Assembly: GCA_002197995.1 (NCBI GenBank) | Contig: NGZR01000003.1 | Coordinates: forward strand, 5,518,001-5,582,000 | DNA length: 64,000 bases | Direction of reading: 5' to 3' | Source of the DNA: Gaeumannomyces sp. JS-464 | Lineage: Eukaryota; Ascomycota; Sordariomycetes; Magnaporthales; Magnaporthaceae | Shown: positions 1 to 11,499 of the stretch, piece by piece | Layout of the letters: every line of letters starts with the position of its first letter | Position numbering within the stretch: the first letter of the stretch is position 1 | The notes under the pieces: model-generated | Told to the model about the DNA's origin: nothing | The model's input: the letters and a program-made list of their open reading frames with translations, nothing else | Database searches by the model: none | Translations under genes and position numbers: made by a program

Positions 1-689
1 TAATTTGGAGGATTCAAAAGGCTTTTAAAGCTGGTAATAATATCGTTCGAAAGCCCGGAAGCTAAGCACTTTTATAGTATATAAAGGGAGAACTTTAAAA
101 TGCTAGTTCTAAATAAAAAACAACGAAAACAACGACTTAAAATTACCATTCATATTACTTTCGTTATGCCTTACCACCTCGCCCTCCATACCCGGCGCCG
201 GCGTTTAAAACAGGAAAATCGGGCCGTATTTGTGCAACCCCAATCTCTTATAGCCTTTATCGAGGATTTGGAAAATCCCCCGGCCACCCAAATTACGCTA
301 AGAACTTTAACGATCTTTTTAAACGCCCTGGAGGCCGGCAATTTGCACGGCTTTTCCGATCCCTTTAAGGCTATGGAAGCCTCGGAAGCACCGGAGTCGC
401 CTTTGCCGCCCTTTTTTACCCCTTCTTTCACACCCTTTCTCGTTTTATCTCTCGCTTCCTCCCTCGCTACGGCCTCGCAATCGACTTAAAGGACTTCCCA
501 GGATGCCCGGCGACGTACGGATTAAACCGCCGACCAGTTGTTGGCTTTCCTCGAGGCCTTCGCGAAGGCCGGCCGGCAGGGAAAAACGAACCCGGCGATC
601 GCCAACTGGCAAGCCAATGCTTTAAAACGGCGGCAAAAACCTTATCCGATTAGTAGCCCGATATCGATTAGTTAAAAAGGGTTAGGAAC
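1..689. other. Unassigned flank left of Gypsy-A copy 1
   Basis: This stretch is less AT-rich than what follows, especially at about 170-660. A 129-codon open frame runs from 100 to 489 on the plus strand, and an overlapping 86-codon frame lies on the minus strand. Neither shows a domain I recognise. It may be host sequence or the edge of another repeat. The Gypsy-A LTR begins at 690. Confidence 0.4.
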
Positions 690-1138
690 TGTTACAATTA
701 GGGGTTTGCTTTTAAAGTAAGGCATTTCGGGGGTGGTAAGGACAGTATTGCTAATGCTAGTAAACAAGGGAATACGTAACTTAAAAGGACAATTTAATTA
801 CTTGCTATAAGGGATGTTTAAAAGCTAACTTAAGTTAACTAATGCCGAAGCCTTAGTTAAAACTACCTAAAACAATAGGAAATCCATCCTTTATATATAC
901 GCTGCCTTTTGCTTTATATTAGGTTGGATTTATAGCTTTGCTATAAATTTACAAATCCCTTTTGGATTTGTTGCTTTGTTACAAATCCACAAATCCTTTT
1001 TGGATTTGTTGCTTTATTACAAATTTATAAATCCCTTTCTTATTTACGTAATTTCACGTAATTAAAACGGGGCGAAGGTACCATTTTAAAGCCCCCTTTT
1101 ATCCTGCTATCCCGGGGGCTTGCATGCTGGTCGTAACA
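690..1138 (-). repeat. Gypsy-A LTR (449 bp, inverted)
   Basis: The reverse complement starts TGTTACGACCAG and ends TTTAATTGTAACA, matching the LTRs at 9676-10124 and 16687-17135 in length and order. It includes about three tandem units of roughly 40 bp built on GGATTTGT and AACAAAGCAATAAATCC. Confidence 0.9.
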
Positions 1139-1251
1139 TTAGGTTTCCCTTTTTAGGCCAAATCGTTTTAGCTACGTTTTATCGCCCCGCTTTTTATTAA
1201 TAGTAAATACTTTTTTTTTACCATTTCCCATTTTTATTTTATTTTAACAAA

Positions 1252-1770
1252 ATGTTTAATCGAGTGCGAAAACGTCTTTTTGCGAAAAAAACCGTTAATT
1301 GTAAAAAGCTTTTAGCGATTATTTTCCTTAATTGCTACGAAATGCCTTTTTGTTCGTACTATTACGAGGTTTTAAAGCGTAAAAAATGTAAAACCTCTTT
1401 TTAAAACTCGTTTCGGTGCGTAAAATGTTTTCGGATTAATCGCTCGGGGTGCGACATTTTAAACCTTTTTTTTTAAACTTCGAAATATCGTCGTTTAGCA
1501 TTTTAAATTTAAAGCTAAGTTGGAAAAGGCGAAAAAAAAAGTTTTTCGTTTTTAAAAGCAAAAACGAATGTGGCTGGAAAAAATAATGCGCGCGGTGCGT
1601 CGCGGTATTAATTTAGTAAAGGAATTAAAGCGTATCGAGCGGGAAAAAGCTAACCAAGCGGCTCGTTAGGCTGCTTTGCATTCCGAACCTTTTATAGCTT
1701 TTTCCGTTCCTTTTAATTAGCAGGTGCTTAAAGTTAATTTTAATTTAAACCTATTTGCTTTTTTAATTAA
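1252..1770 (+). pseudogene. Antisense ORF of Gypsy-A copy 1 (RIP-degraded)
   Basis: Beside the 3' LTR, on the strand opposite to gag-pol, a frame starts at 1252 with MFNRVRKRLFAKKTV and continues through a YEMPFCSYYY motif and a CDIL motif. A basic segment follows that corresponds to MWLEKIIRAVRRGIN in the second copy. Several TAG/TAA codons sit where Q or W would be expected, and poly-A/T tracts shift the frame. The same ORF is in the other Gypsy-A copies at 16050-16572 (-) and near 53874 (+). Function is unknown. The Cys-containing N-terminal half and charged, possibly coiled-coil C-terminal half would suit a nucleic-acid-binding protein, but that is inference. Confidence 0.6.
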
Positions 1771-1803
1771 AGTAAATTGTAATTCCTTTTAATAATTTCT
1801 TTA

Positions 1804-1949
1804 AGTTTTGTAGCGTATTAAGCGTGGTTTTGGTTTTTTTGCCGAAATTTCGGGTTCGAATCCCGGCACGACCGTAAAGGTCGATAAGTTTTCAGGTTTA
1901 CCTCGAAGCTTATCGAGCTTTTATCTTTTTTTTTTTTTTTTTTTTTTTT
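1804..1949 (+). repeat. tRNA-like module plus hairpin and T-run in Gypsy-A
   Basis: A tRNA-like segment (about 1804-1873) has a clear B-box and T-arm, GGGTTCGAATCCCGG, followed by CACGACC. A hairpin of the CGATAAG...CTTATCG type follows (about 1880-1917), then a run of about 28 T. The same module, inverted, lies at 15880-16016 in the complete Gypsy copy. It resembles a short pol III-type unit carried inside the retrotransposon. The D-arm and anticodon loop are degenerate, so it is unlikely to be a working tRNA. Confidence 0.5.
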
Positions 1950-2009
1950 ATTAACCGTTCGGCGCAAACTCTTTTACCTTATTTGGTTTCGGTAAATGCT
2001 GCTTCCTTT

Positions 2010-2082
2010 TAACCCAATAATAAAGTGGTATTATTTATAACGCCCATTTTATAAATCCCGGGTTCGACTTCCGGTTAAGCTA
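2010..2082 (+). repeat. Second tRNA-like segment in Gypsy-A copy 1
   Basis: It contains AAGTGGTATTATT (A-box-like) and CCGGGTTCGACTTCCGG (B-box/T-arm-like). The matching segment in the complete copy is at 15745-15817 (minus). Degenerate; a full cloverleaf is not convincing. Confidence 0.35.
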
Positions 2083-2786
2083 AAAAAACCGGCGGTTTTT
2101 TTTTGGAAATATCGCGGGTATTTTTAAAAAAAATCGTTATTTCGCTATCCTTTTACTAACCTTTTTATAAGCGCTTTTACCGGTATTTCGTTAAAGCTTT
2201 TTAGCAATTTATAAAGTTAGTTTTTTTTTACGTGTTTTTTTTATAACCGTACTTTTTCCATTTACTTAAATACTTTTTAGGCTTATTTTTTAACTTATAA
2301 TCCAAAATCTTTTTAACTTTTTATTTTTATTTCGGGTTAACTTTTATTAACTTGTCGCTTTTAAAACCCGGTAACGCTAATTTAAATAAAAAAATATAAA
2401 AAACCGGGTGGGATTTTATGGTTAGCGGTAGTTAAAGTTTGTAATTTACGTTCGAAACCTTTTTTAGTATTTTAAACGGTTTTAATTTTTTATAGTTTAG
2501 CTTATCGCTTAGTCGTTTCGTTTTAATATTTCGTTAAAAAAGATAAACGTTATCCCTTTTTTTAAAAATCGGTTTTTCGATTTTTTTATTATTTATTTAA
2601 GTAGTTATACGGTGCCGTAACTTTTTTAGCTTTGCTTAAAAGTGTTTATGCAGTTTAATAAGCTTCGTTATTTGTATTTCCGCTATTAAAGCATATTTTC
2701 CTGCTTTAAGTTTTTTATATATTATAAGCGTAAACCCGTAATTCGTATAAAACGGTATAATTTTTATGCTTTTATAAATTAAATTG

Positions 2787-5700
2787 TGGCAATTAGGAAC
2801 CAGCTAACACTTACGCAAATAAAGCAATAACCTTAACGGCCAAGTTTTACCCCAGCCCGAAAGCGAATTTAACCGATATTACAAATACCACGTTTAACAA
2901 CGACACGTTCCACTACGCGTTTTTAATGGAACATATAATAAACCCGGAAAGCGGCGACGTATTAACGGCTTTAAAAAAAACGCAAAACTAAAAAGCCCCG
3001 AAAGCGAATAACTTATTAAACGGACTTTTAAAAGCATGCGGCTAACTATGCTAAAAAGCTATATTTAAAATAGCTAACGCTAGCTTCGACCTCGAATATT
3101 TCCCGAAGCGCTTTCGAAACGCACTTACAGTAATACTGGCTAAAGCTAGGCAAAAGTACAAAAAATAGGAAAATAGCAAAAGGATGGAAACCGATCGCAC
3201 TTTTTTCGTCCATTTTTAAAGTTATAAAAGCTATAATAAAAAAACGGATCGCTAATAAAGCGGAGGAAAAGGGACTTTTACCGGAAAAACAAATAGGTAA
3301 TAAAAAAAAAACGCAGCACCGAATTCGTTATTAAATAAGTAATAAATATAGTATTAATAGCGTGGAATTACGGCGTTATAACCTCGCTATTATAATTCGA
3401 CCTATTAAAGGCATTTAATAATGTTAACCACATTAAATTGCTTAATATAATGCGAAAGCAAAGATTTTTACCAAAAATAATTAAATGGATTAAAAGCTGG
3501 CTTATAAATAAAACGGCCCGGTTTCGGTTTAACGGAAACACGTTAACGCTAATACTAGTAATTGCAAAAATCCCGTAAAAATTACTACTATTACTTATAT
3601 TATTTATCTTTTATATCGCGTTATTATATAATAAGCTGGAAAAAATCCCAAAAATAACAATGGTTGGTTTCGTCGATAATATTAACCTTTTAACAATAAA
3701 GGGCACCATAGCGAAAACGGTATAACTATTGGAAAAAGTTTAAAACGTATGCCAAACGTGGGCAAAAATAATAAAAATAATATTTAACGCATTAAAAACC
3801 GAACTATTGCATTTTATTAAAGCTTTAAACCAAACCCGGGTTTATACCAAAGCTACCCACGTATAACTATCGTTAATAGCGAAATTTCTTAAAGTTTAGC
3901 TGGATTATAAATTAAACTTTAAAGCTTATATTAAATAAACGAAAGGCAAATAAGAAAAATAACAATTAGCGATAATAAAACTCGCAGCGGTAACGTAAAA
4001 AAGCAGTTTCGCTAAAGCGAAACAATTATACGCAATAGTATGCAAAAGCGCGATAGCGTATAAAGCCGTAATATACCACCTTTTAACCGAATTACGGGGG
4101 CGGTTTTAAAGCGCAGCTAAAAAGTTAGCGAAAAAATAGCGAATATGCTTTAAAGTAATAGCCGGAGCATATAAAACGACGTTATTAGCCTATTTGGAAA
4201 TAAAAACCTACGTGCTACTTTTAAATTTATATTTAAACGAAAAAGTAATTAATATAAAAAATAAATGGTTGGAAATTGGAATAATATAACGAATTAACGA
4301 AGTGATAATAAAAGTAGCGGGCCGATTTAAAAGGTTAAAATACCGGGAACGAAATAAAAAACTATATTTTTAAAGCGGCCAAATAAGAAAAGGATAGGCG
4401 AAACGCTAAAACTAATTTAAAACAACCCCGGAACCGAAACGCAAACCAATCCCCCGCGAAAACGAAAAAAAGTTTAAATATAAACACGCGAAACGCTAAA
4501 ACTTTAACGTAATAATAAAATGGAAGTTAAAAGTTGCTAGCTTAACGAAAGCGGTAAAAAAAGCGAACCGGCATAAAATCGCGTATTTAACGGATAACCT
4601 TTTATTTACGAAAAAAATGGTCGAATATTACGAAAAAATGCTAAAAGCATATAATTTAATAGCAATTTAAGTTAAAACGGAAAAACTAGGTTTAAATGCT
4701 TTTTTATTTAATAAAAACGTGTTTTAACGCGGTAACGCCGCTATGCGAATGCGGTAACGGATAAAAGGAAATAGCATAACACGTATTAACCTAATGCACC
4801 CGTTAGGATAAACAGCGGGATAATACCGAAATAGCATAAACAAATAGCCAAAAACATATTTCGAGCTGTAAAAAATAAGGAACATATTATTTAAAAAAGT
4901 AGCACGCATAATATTTAAAATTAAAAAATTAATAAATTTTAAAAACAGCGAAAAAGGTGGAAAAAAAACGCGCAAAAAAAAGGAAAAAAAAACGTTATTA
5001 AACCGGAAAAAAACCGAATTATAAATAACCATAAAACGTTAAACGAAAATATTTTATTAAAAAACGAAGGGAAAGAAAAGTAAATTAACGTTAATACTTT
5101 ATATGCGAGCCGTAACCGGAAAAAAACCAACCAAATTAATTATTTTTATTTTTACCCATTTTTTTTAACATTTCGTTAATAATATCCTTTTAGCATTTAG
5201 TTAAAATCCGATTAAAAGTAAAGTTAAAAGGATTTTGCACGAAAAACATTTAGCAAATATAAAAAGGTTAGCGAATTAAAAAAAAACAGCGATATAAAAG
5301 GAAATATCGATAAACCTATATTTTAGCCCGTTTTAAAACCAACGCTTCCATTCGAATACGGTTAAACGAATTTTACACATCGATAATTTTAAAAGCTTAA
5401 CCCGATATAGCTTACGCTAAAAGCATTATATTGCCGAAAAAAAAGCGAACGAAACCCGAGCTACTAAATGCAGTTATAATATAAAAGCGCTTTTTAAACT
5501 AAAAAAAACGAGCGCGAAAACCTAGCATTAAAAAAAACGCCGAACCGCTTTCCAATGTCTTTCGCAAATCGAACGTAACCGGCGATAACGTGCTTAAAAT
5601 GGTATAACGAAGCTGGAAAAAAGCATTAGTAATAAAGCATATAATACCGGAATAAAACCGCTATAAACCTTAGCGGCATAAGCGACTTCCGTTAAAACAT

Positions 5701-7304
5701 TTCCAAATCGGCAGTAATTTTAAAAAAGGATTAAATATAACGCTAATAAGCACGGAAAACGCCGTAAACCTAATTTTTAATGAAAAGGCTATTAAAGCGA
5801 AACCGACAAATTCGCAATAAAAAAACGCAATAAAAAAGGAGGAAAAAAAATAACAAATTTAAACGCAAGCACCGCGCAAAAAAGCACACTTTACACATAA
5901 ATTAAAACGCGAAAAGCTAAAAACAAAAGTTAATACGACCGAAACCGAGTAAAGAAAAAAGCGAAGCAAATAAAAAACATATAAGCTTCGTAATAGCATC
6001 CCCGGACGGCGCCGGCACTATTAATGCCGTTAACGAAACGTTAAATGCAATTAACACAAAATTTTGCAAGCAGGTTTAAAAAGTTAGCGAAGCGGGATAA
6101 AAAAAGGACGATACGGGAAATATATACCATCGAGTTATAAAAAATGTAACCTGGAAAAATAGCGATCGCCGTTTTGTATTTTTTTAATGGTATAAACGGT
6201 AAAACTAAAGGAAAAAAAGAAAAAATTAGCAAAAAAACAAGGAACGAAGCGGTGCAAAACCGCACTTATAGCTTTAACGCGGGGGTTTGGAGCAACGCCG
6301 GCCTCGGAGTCGTCGTTATCGTTAAAGCTGGAAAATGGGTGCTTATCGCGATCGCCACGAAAAGGAGCAGGCGTAGGGCCGCCACCACCACCGCTGCCGC
6401 TATGGCCGCCGCGCGCATTACCGCGCGCGCCGCCGCGAGGAAAACGGGGAGTTTTGTTTTTGGGAGCCATAATGCAGGAAAATAAAAGCCGGAAAGGGAA
6501 CGAAGCGCGGGAAGGCAAATGTAAAAGCGCGGGCGGGAAGATGCGCGAAAATTAAAAGCAAAAGTGGGAAAAAAAAATTAAAAGTTATAACAAAAAAATT
6601 AAAAAAAAGCGAGAAAAAAAAGGCAAAAACCTTTGAAAGTAAAAAGGGAAAAAACGGTGGAAATCCGCACCCGGAAGGAAATAAAAGCACAACCGGAAAG
6701 CACGATATAAATAAGGCAAAAGCAACATAATTACGAAAACGGCGAATTAATAAAAAGATTAAATGCGCGTTATAAGCGAAAAAACAATCCGTAATTAAAG
6801 CGTTACTTTTAAAAGCGAATAATATATTACGTCGAATTACCCGATGTTAACCACAACCCCCGAACTTTACGAAACAGCCACGCGATTAAGCATTAAAACG
6901 GGACCGAAAAAACCTCGAACGCGAATAATTAAACCGCCGCAACCAACCGAATTAACACTACCATTACTAATATTACCACAAAAAAAGAAAACCTAATACC
7001 GGGGCGTTATTTAAACGCAATATGCATTCCTTATAATTTTTCCTTTGCGTATTTTCCTATTGTTACTATTAATTATAAAGACGCTTTTACGATGGAACTT
7101 TTAAAAGCAGTCGCAGGAATTAAATAAACGGCATTACTATTTAACATAGCAAAAACCGTATACGAAAAGCAAATATAGTTTTTATTCCCAAGCTACCGAG
7201 CCGGATGCGGTTCGCACTCGGAAACGAGTTTAAAGGTTTTTACATATATATAAAACAGCAAAAACACCGAGGTTTTTACAAATATAACGGCAGTATAACT
7301 AATA
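2787..7304 (+). mobile_element. LINE (Tad-like) copy 1, 5'-truncated, inserted in Gypsy-A
   Basis: This non-LTR retrotransposon is flanked by a 13-bp duplication ATAAATTAAATTG (2774-2786 and 7305-7317). Sequence on either side belongs to Gypsy-A copy 1, so this is a clean insertion. It is truncated about 3 kb from the 5' end compared with the copy at 7943-21537, and begins within ORF2. A reverse transcriptase relic is seen at 3590-3720, where the FADDINLL box of the other copy reads FVDNINLL (3664-3690), as expected from C-to-T/G-to-A changes. The RNase H and 3' regions follow. It lies tail to tail with the other LINE copy. Confidence 0.85.
5186..6470. other. 1.3-kb segment present in LINE copy 1 but absent from LINE copy 2
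   Basis: The two LINE copies align up to TAACATTTCGTTAA and again from GGAAAATA. Copy 1 has about 1.3 kb between these points; in copy 2 they meet near 8707. No target duplication or terminal repeat is visible, so a deletion in copy 2 is as likely as an insertion in copy 1. The part at 6240-6470 is GC-richer and less mutated than its surroundings. On the minus strand it encodes an ATG-initiated stretch starting MAPKNKTPRFPRGGARG, followed by Gly-rich and acidic residues. I do not recognise it. Confidence 0.5.
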
Positions 7305-9675
7305 ATAAATTAAATTGTTATAAGCGAATTAAGCTATAAAAAATAGTTATACTTAATCGTTTTATTTATAATTAATATAATAACGTAAATACTGCTTTAT
7401 GGTTTGGTTTATCCGTTTCGTTTATCCATTTATTTAAAATGATAAGTTATAAATAAAAAGTGTTTCGCTTTTAGCTTAACGTAGTTTATTAGTAAATCGC
7501 GCATATTACCAAATCGCGCACCCACACCCGACTTCCGGTTTATCGACGCGTATGTTAATTTAATAACGCTAAAAATCCATTTAAACTATTCGGAATTATA
7601 TATATCGGACATTTTTATTTCCTTTTAACAAATGCGCGCATTATATCCGGTTTTGCCGTAAGTGCTATATCGCCGATAAATTATCGTCGTTTTCCTTTTT
7701 TAACCTTTATAATCGCGTATTTTTTGTTATAATTATCCATTTAGCTTTTACTAGTTTAAAACATTTTATATTTCGTTTATAGTAAATAACCTTTTTAACT
7801 TAATATGTGTTTTTTTAGCCTTCCGGCGTTTGTTTAATATTTCGTTCGCTTTTTGTAATTTAAAGCACTTTTTTTCCAAAAGGTTAACCCGATATATAAT
7901 TGCTTTAACCCTTTTCGTTAATTGGTTTATAACCGCTAATATTTATTTATTATTTATTTATTTATTAGTTATACTGCCGTTATATTTGTAAAAACCTCGG
8001 TGCTTTTACTGTTTTATATACATGTAAAAACCTTTAAACTCGTTTCCGGGTGCGGACCGTATCCGGCTCGGTGGCTTAGGAATAAAAACCATATTTGCTT
8101 TTCGTATACAGTTTTTACTATATTAAACAGTAATGCCGTTTGCTTAATTTTTGCGACTGCTTTTAAAAGTTTTATCGCGGAAACGTTTTTATAATTAATA
8201 GTAATAATAGGAAAATACGCAAAGGAAAAACTGTAAAAAATGCATATTGCGTTTAAATAGCGCCCCGGTATCGGGTTTTCTCTTTTTATAGTAATATTAG
8301 TAGTAGTAGTGTTAATTCGGTTGGTTACGGCGGCTTAGTTATCCGCGTTCGAGGTTTTTCGGTCCCGCTTCGATGCTTAATCGCGTAATTGCTTCGTAAA
8401 GTTCGGGGGTTATAATTAACATCGGGTAATTTAACGTAATTGTGTTATTCGCTTCCGGAAATAACGCTATTTATATCGTGCTTTCCGATTATGCTTTTAT
8501 TTCTTTCCGGGTGCGGGTTTCCACCGTTTTTTCCCCTTTTACTTTTAAAAGTTTTTGCCTTTTTTTTTCGCCCTTTTTTAATTTTTTTATTACAACTTTT
8601 AATTTTTTTTTCCCACTTTTGCTTTTAATTTTCGCGCATTTTGCCGCCCGCGCTTTTACACTTGCCTTTCCGCGCTTTGTTCCCTTTTCGGCTCCTATTT
8701 TCCGTTAACGAAATGTTAAAAAAAATGGGTAAAAATGGAAATAATTAGTTTGGTCGGTTTTTTTCCAGTTGCGACTCGCATATAAGGTATTAACGTTAAT
8801 CCACTTTTCCTTCCCTTCGTTTTTTAATAGGGTATTTTCGTTTAACGTTTTATAATTGTTTGTAATTCGGTTTTTTTCCGGTTTAATAGCGTTCTTTTTT
8901 TTCTTTTCTTTTTACGCGTTTTCCTTCCACCTTTTTCGCTACTTTAAAATCCATTAATTTTCCAATTTTAAACATTATACGTGCTGCTTTTTTAAATGGT
9001 ATGTTTTTTATTTTTATAGTTTAAAATATGCCTTTCGGCTATCCGCTTATATTATCCCGGTATTATCCCGCTATTTATTTTAACGAATGCATTAAGTTAA
9101 CACATGCTATGCTATTTCCTTTTATCCGTTACCGCATTCGCATAGCGGCGTTACCGCGTCGAGCACGTTTTTATTAAATAGGAAAGCATTTAAACCCAGC
9201 TTTTCCGTTTTAATTTAAATTGCTATTAAATTATATACTTTTGGCATTTTTTCGTAATACTTAACCATTTTCTCCGTAAATAAAAGGTTATTCGCTAAGC
9301 ACGCGATTTTATACCGGTTCGCTTTTTTTACCGTTTTCGTCGAGCTGGCAATTTTTAACTTCCACTTTATTATTACGTTAAGGTTTTAACGTTTCGCGTG
9401 TTTATATTTAAATTTTTTTTCGTTTCCGCGGGGGATTAATTTGCGTTTCGGTTCCGGGGTTGTTTTAAGTTAGTTTTAACGTTCCGCTTATCCTTTTTTT
9501 ATTTGGCCGTTTTTAAAAGTGTGGTTTTTTACTTCGTTCCCGGTACTTTAACCTTTTAAATCGGCTCGTTACCTTTATTATCGCTTCGTTAATCCGTTAT
9601 ATTATTCCAGTTTTTAACTATTTATTTTTTATATTAATTACCTTTTCGTTTAAATATAAATTTAAAGGTAGCACG

Positions 9676-10124
9676 TATTATAACTAGTATGCAAGCCCTT
9701 AAAACAGCAGGGTAAAAAGGGGGCCTTAAAGTGGTACTTTCGCCCCGCCCCGGTTACGTAAAGTTACGTAAACCAAAAGGGATTTATAAATTTATAACAA
9801 AGTAATAAATCCAAAAAAGGATTTGTGGATTTGTAACAAAGCAATAAATTTAAAAGGAATTTATAAATTTATAACAAAACCACAAATCCAACCCAGCATA
9901 AAGCAAAAAGCAGCGTGTATATAAAGGATGGATTTCCTACTGTTTCAAATAGCTTTAACTAAGGCTTCGGCATTAGTTAACCTAAGTTAGCTCCTAAGCA
10001 TCCCTTAGGGCAAGCAATTAAATTGTCCTTTTAAATTACGTATTCCCCTATTAACTAAATCAAAAATATTGTCCTTTCCACCCCCGAAGTGCTTTACCTT
10101 TAAAGCAAACCTTTAATTGTAACA
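9676..10124 (+). repeat. 5' LTR of Gypsy-A copy 2
   Basis: Begins TATTATAACTAGTATGC (a mutated TGTTACGACCAGTATGC) and ends TTTAATTGTAACA. Contains three related units of about 40 bp with AACAAAGYAATAAATCC cores. Same length as the 3' LTR. Confidence 0.9.
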
Positions 10125-10140
10125 TTTTAACTAATCCTGT

Positions 10141-11240
10141 TTAGTACTTCGTCGAAAAAAGGACAGCGCAGCTATAACAAGCAGTAGTAAAAAGCCTAAA
10201 AAAAAAAAACCACGGTTTTTTACCTTTAACGGTGTTAAATACGACCTTAACGAAGCCGTTAACACGGCCAGCCTTTTTAAACTTATAACGGTTAAAATCG
10301 CTAAAAGCTAGGACGAGGTAAAGCAATTTACTGCGAAATTAGCGTCTTTTAAAGCACTTGTCGCAATTAAAGCGTACAAATTCCCGTCCCCGGATTTTTA
10401 CGAAAAGGAGGACGGCAAGCTTAAAACGTTTTTTACCGAATGCAAAAGCTATTTTAAGTTTTACAAATAGCAGTTCGTAAGCGAAAAGCAAAAGGTTGCC
10501 TACGCTGTTACCAGGCTGGACGGCAAAGTAAAAAAATAGTTCCAGCCGACCTAAAGCGATTACTTTAAAAGATATAAAAATAGCTAAAAAACTACTAAGC
10601 TTATTTTCGCCAGTTTCGAAACCTTCGAAAAAAAGGTCGGAAAAGTGTTCGGAATAATCGACGAAACCCGAATCGCCGAAAAAAACCTATTGGCTTTTAA
10701 ATAGCGAAGGTTTGCAGCCAAATACGCAGCGAACTTTTAACGGATTAGCACTAAGTTTAATTGGAACGACGTTACGCTAATGCTGCACTTTTACAACGGA
10801 TTGCGCGAAAATGTAAAGGATAAAATCGCGAAACAAAATCGCTCGGAGTTTTTTACGGATTATATCCGAAACGCGGTTCGCATTAGCGATAAATTGTACG
10901 AACGATAATAAAAAAAAAAGGATATGGTTTTAAAAACGTAGCATAAAATAATAAGGCTAATTAGAAAAAGGCTAAATAGCAACTTACTACGGCTTATAAA
11001 ACGCACTTAAGCTTTATAAACCTTAGTGCGAAAGCCGCTTACTAATAATAAAAGCAGCAAAAAAAGCAAAAATAAAACTCGAAAAACGGGAAGTGTTTTA
11101 AATGCGGCCAAACTGGCTATATAAAAGCTAATTGCCTTTAGCGGGATAATAACCGCCAAATAACGAACTTTTAGCGAACGTAAAAAAGCTTAACATAAAA
11201 AAAGCTATATTTTAAAACAGCGTTTAGCTGGACGGGCTAT
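10141..11240 (+). pseudogene. Gypsy-A copy 2 gag relic
   Basis: Downstream of the 5' LTR a mostly single frame with stops reads as a gag protein, including FPSPDFYEKEDGKLKTFF near 10380-10430 and FTECKSYF. It ends in a CCHC zinc knuckle at 11091-11135 read as KCFKCGQTGYIKANC, in which the expected His is Tyr, a C-to-T change. Gag would form the virus-like particle. The gene is inactive. Confidence 0.8.
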
Positions 11241-11499
11241 TACGACGAGTTGTATGCTATATACCAGTTTAATAAAAAGGCTATCGGATAGTATCCTCGG
11301 GAACTACGAAACATTTGCATGCTTAAAATTATAAGGCTCGAGTACGATAACGAGGGAAAATAGCGGATCGTTCCCGGGCTCGAAAACTCGAAGGAGAAAA
11401 CGATACCGCTTTTCGCGGGCCTTAAAAAAAGCAATCCTAGCAAATAACGCGGAGGAAAAAAAAGCCCGAAAAAAGCTTTTAAATTAAACACACCTTTTC

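Larger units (their letters stand above)
690..7476 (-). mobile_element. Gypsy-A copy 1: 3' LTR and partial pol, split by a LINE
   Basis: This is a minus-strand copy of the chromodomain-type Gypsy seen complete at 9676-17135. The 3' LTR is 690-1138. The internal region runs 1139-2786 and resumes at 7318-7476 after a LINE insertion. The two pieces align to the complete copy on both sides of the LINE, so they were once continuous. The match runs back to about the integrase region (position 14870 of the complete copy) and then stops at the TA that borders the Pogo element. The 5' two thirds of the element are missing. Stops and C-to-T changes occur throughout. Confidence 0.85.

Noticed and set aside
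690..1138. Repeated GGATTTGT/AACAAAG units as an independent satellite
   Set aside because: They occur only inside Gypsy-A LTRs in a fixed order, so they are internal LTR repeats.
6135..6518. Gly/Arg-rich minus-strand frame as a functional gene
   Set aside because: It lies inside a degraded LINE, loses meaning after about 80 codons and has no supporting promoter or conserved domain; kept only as a curiosity.
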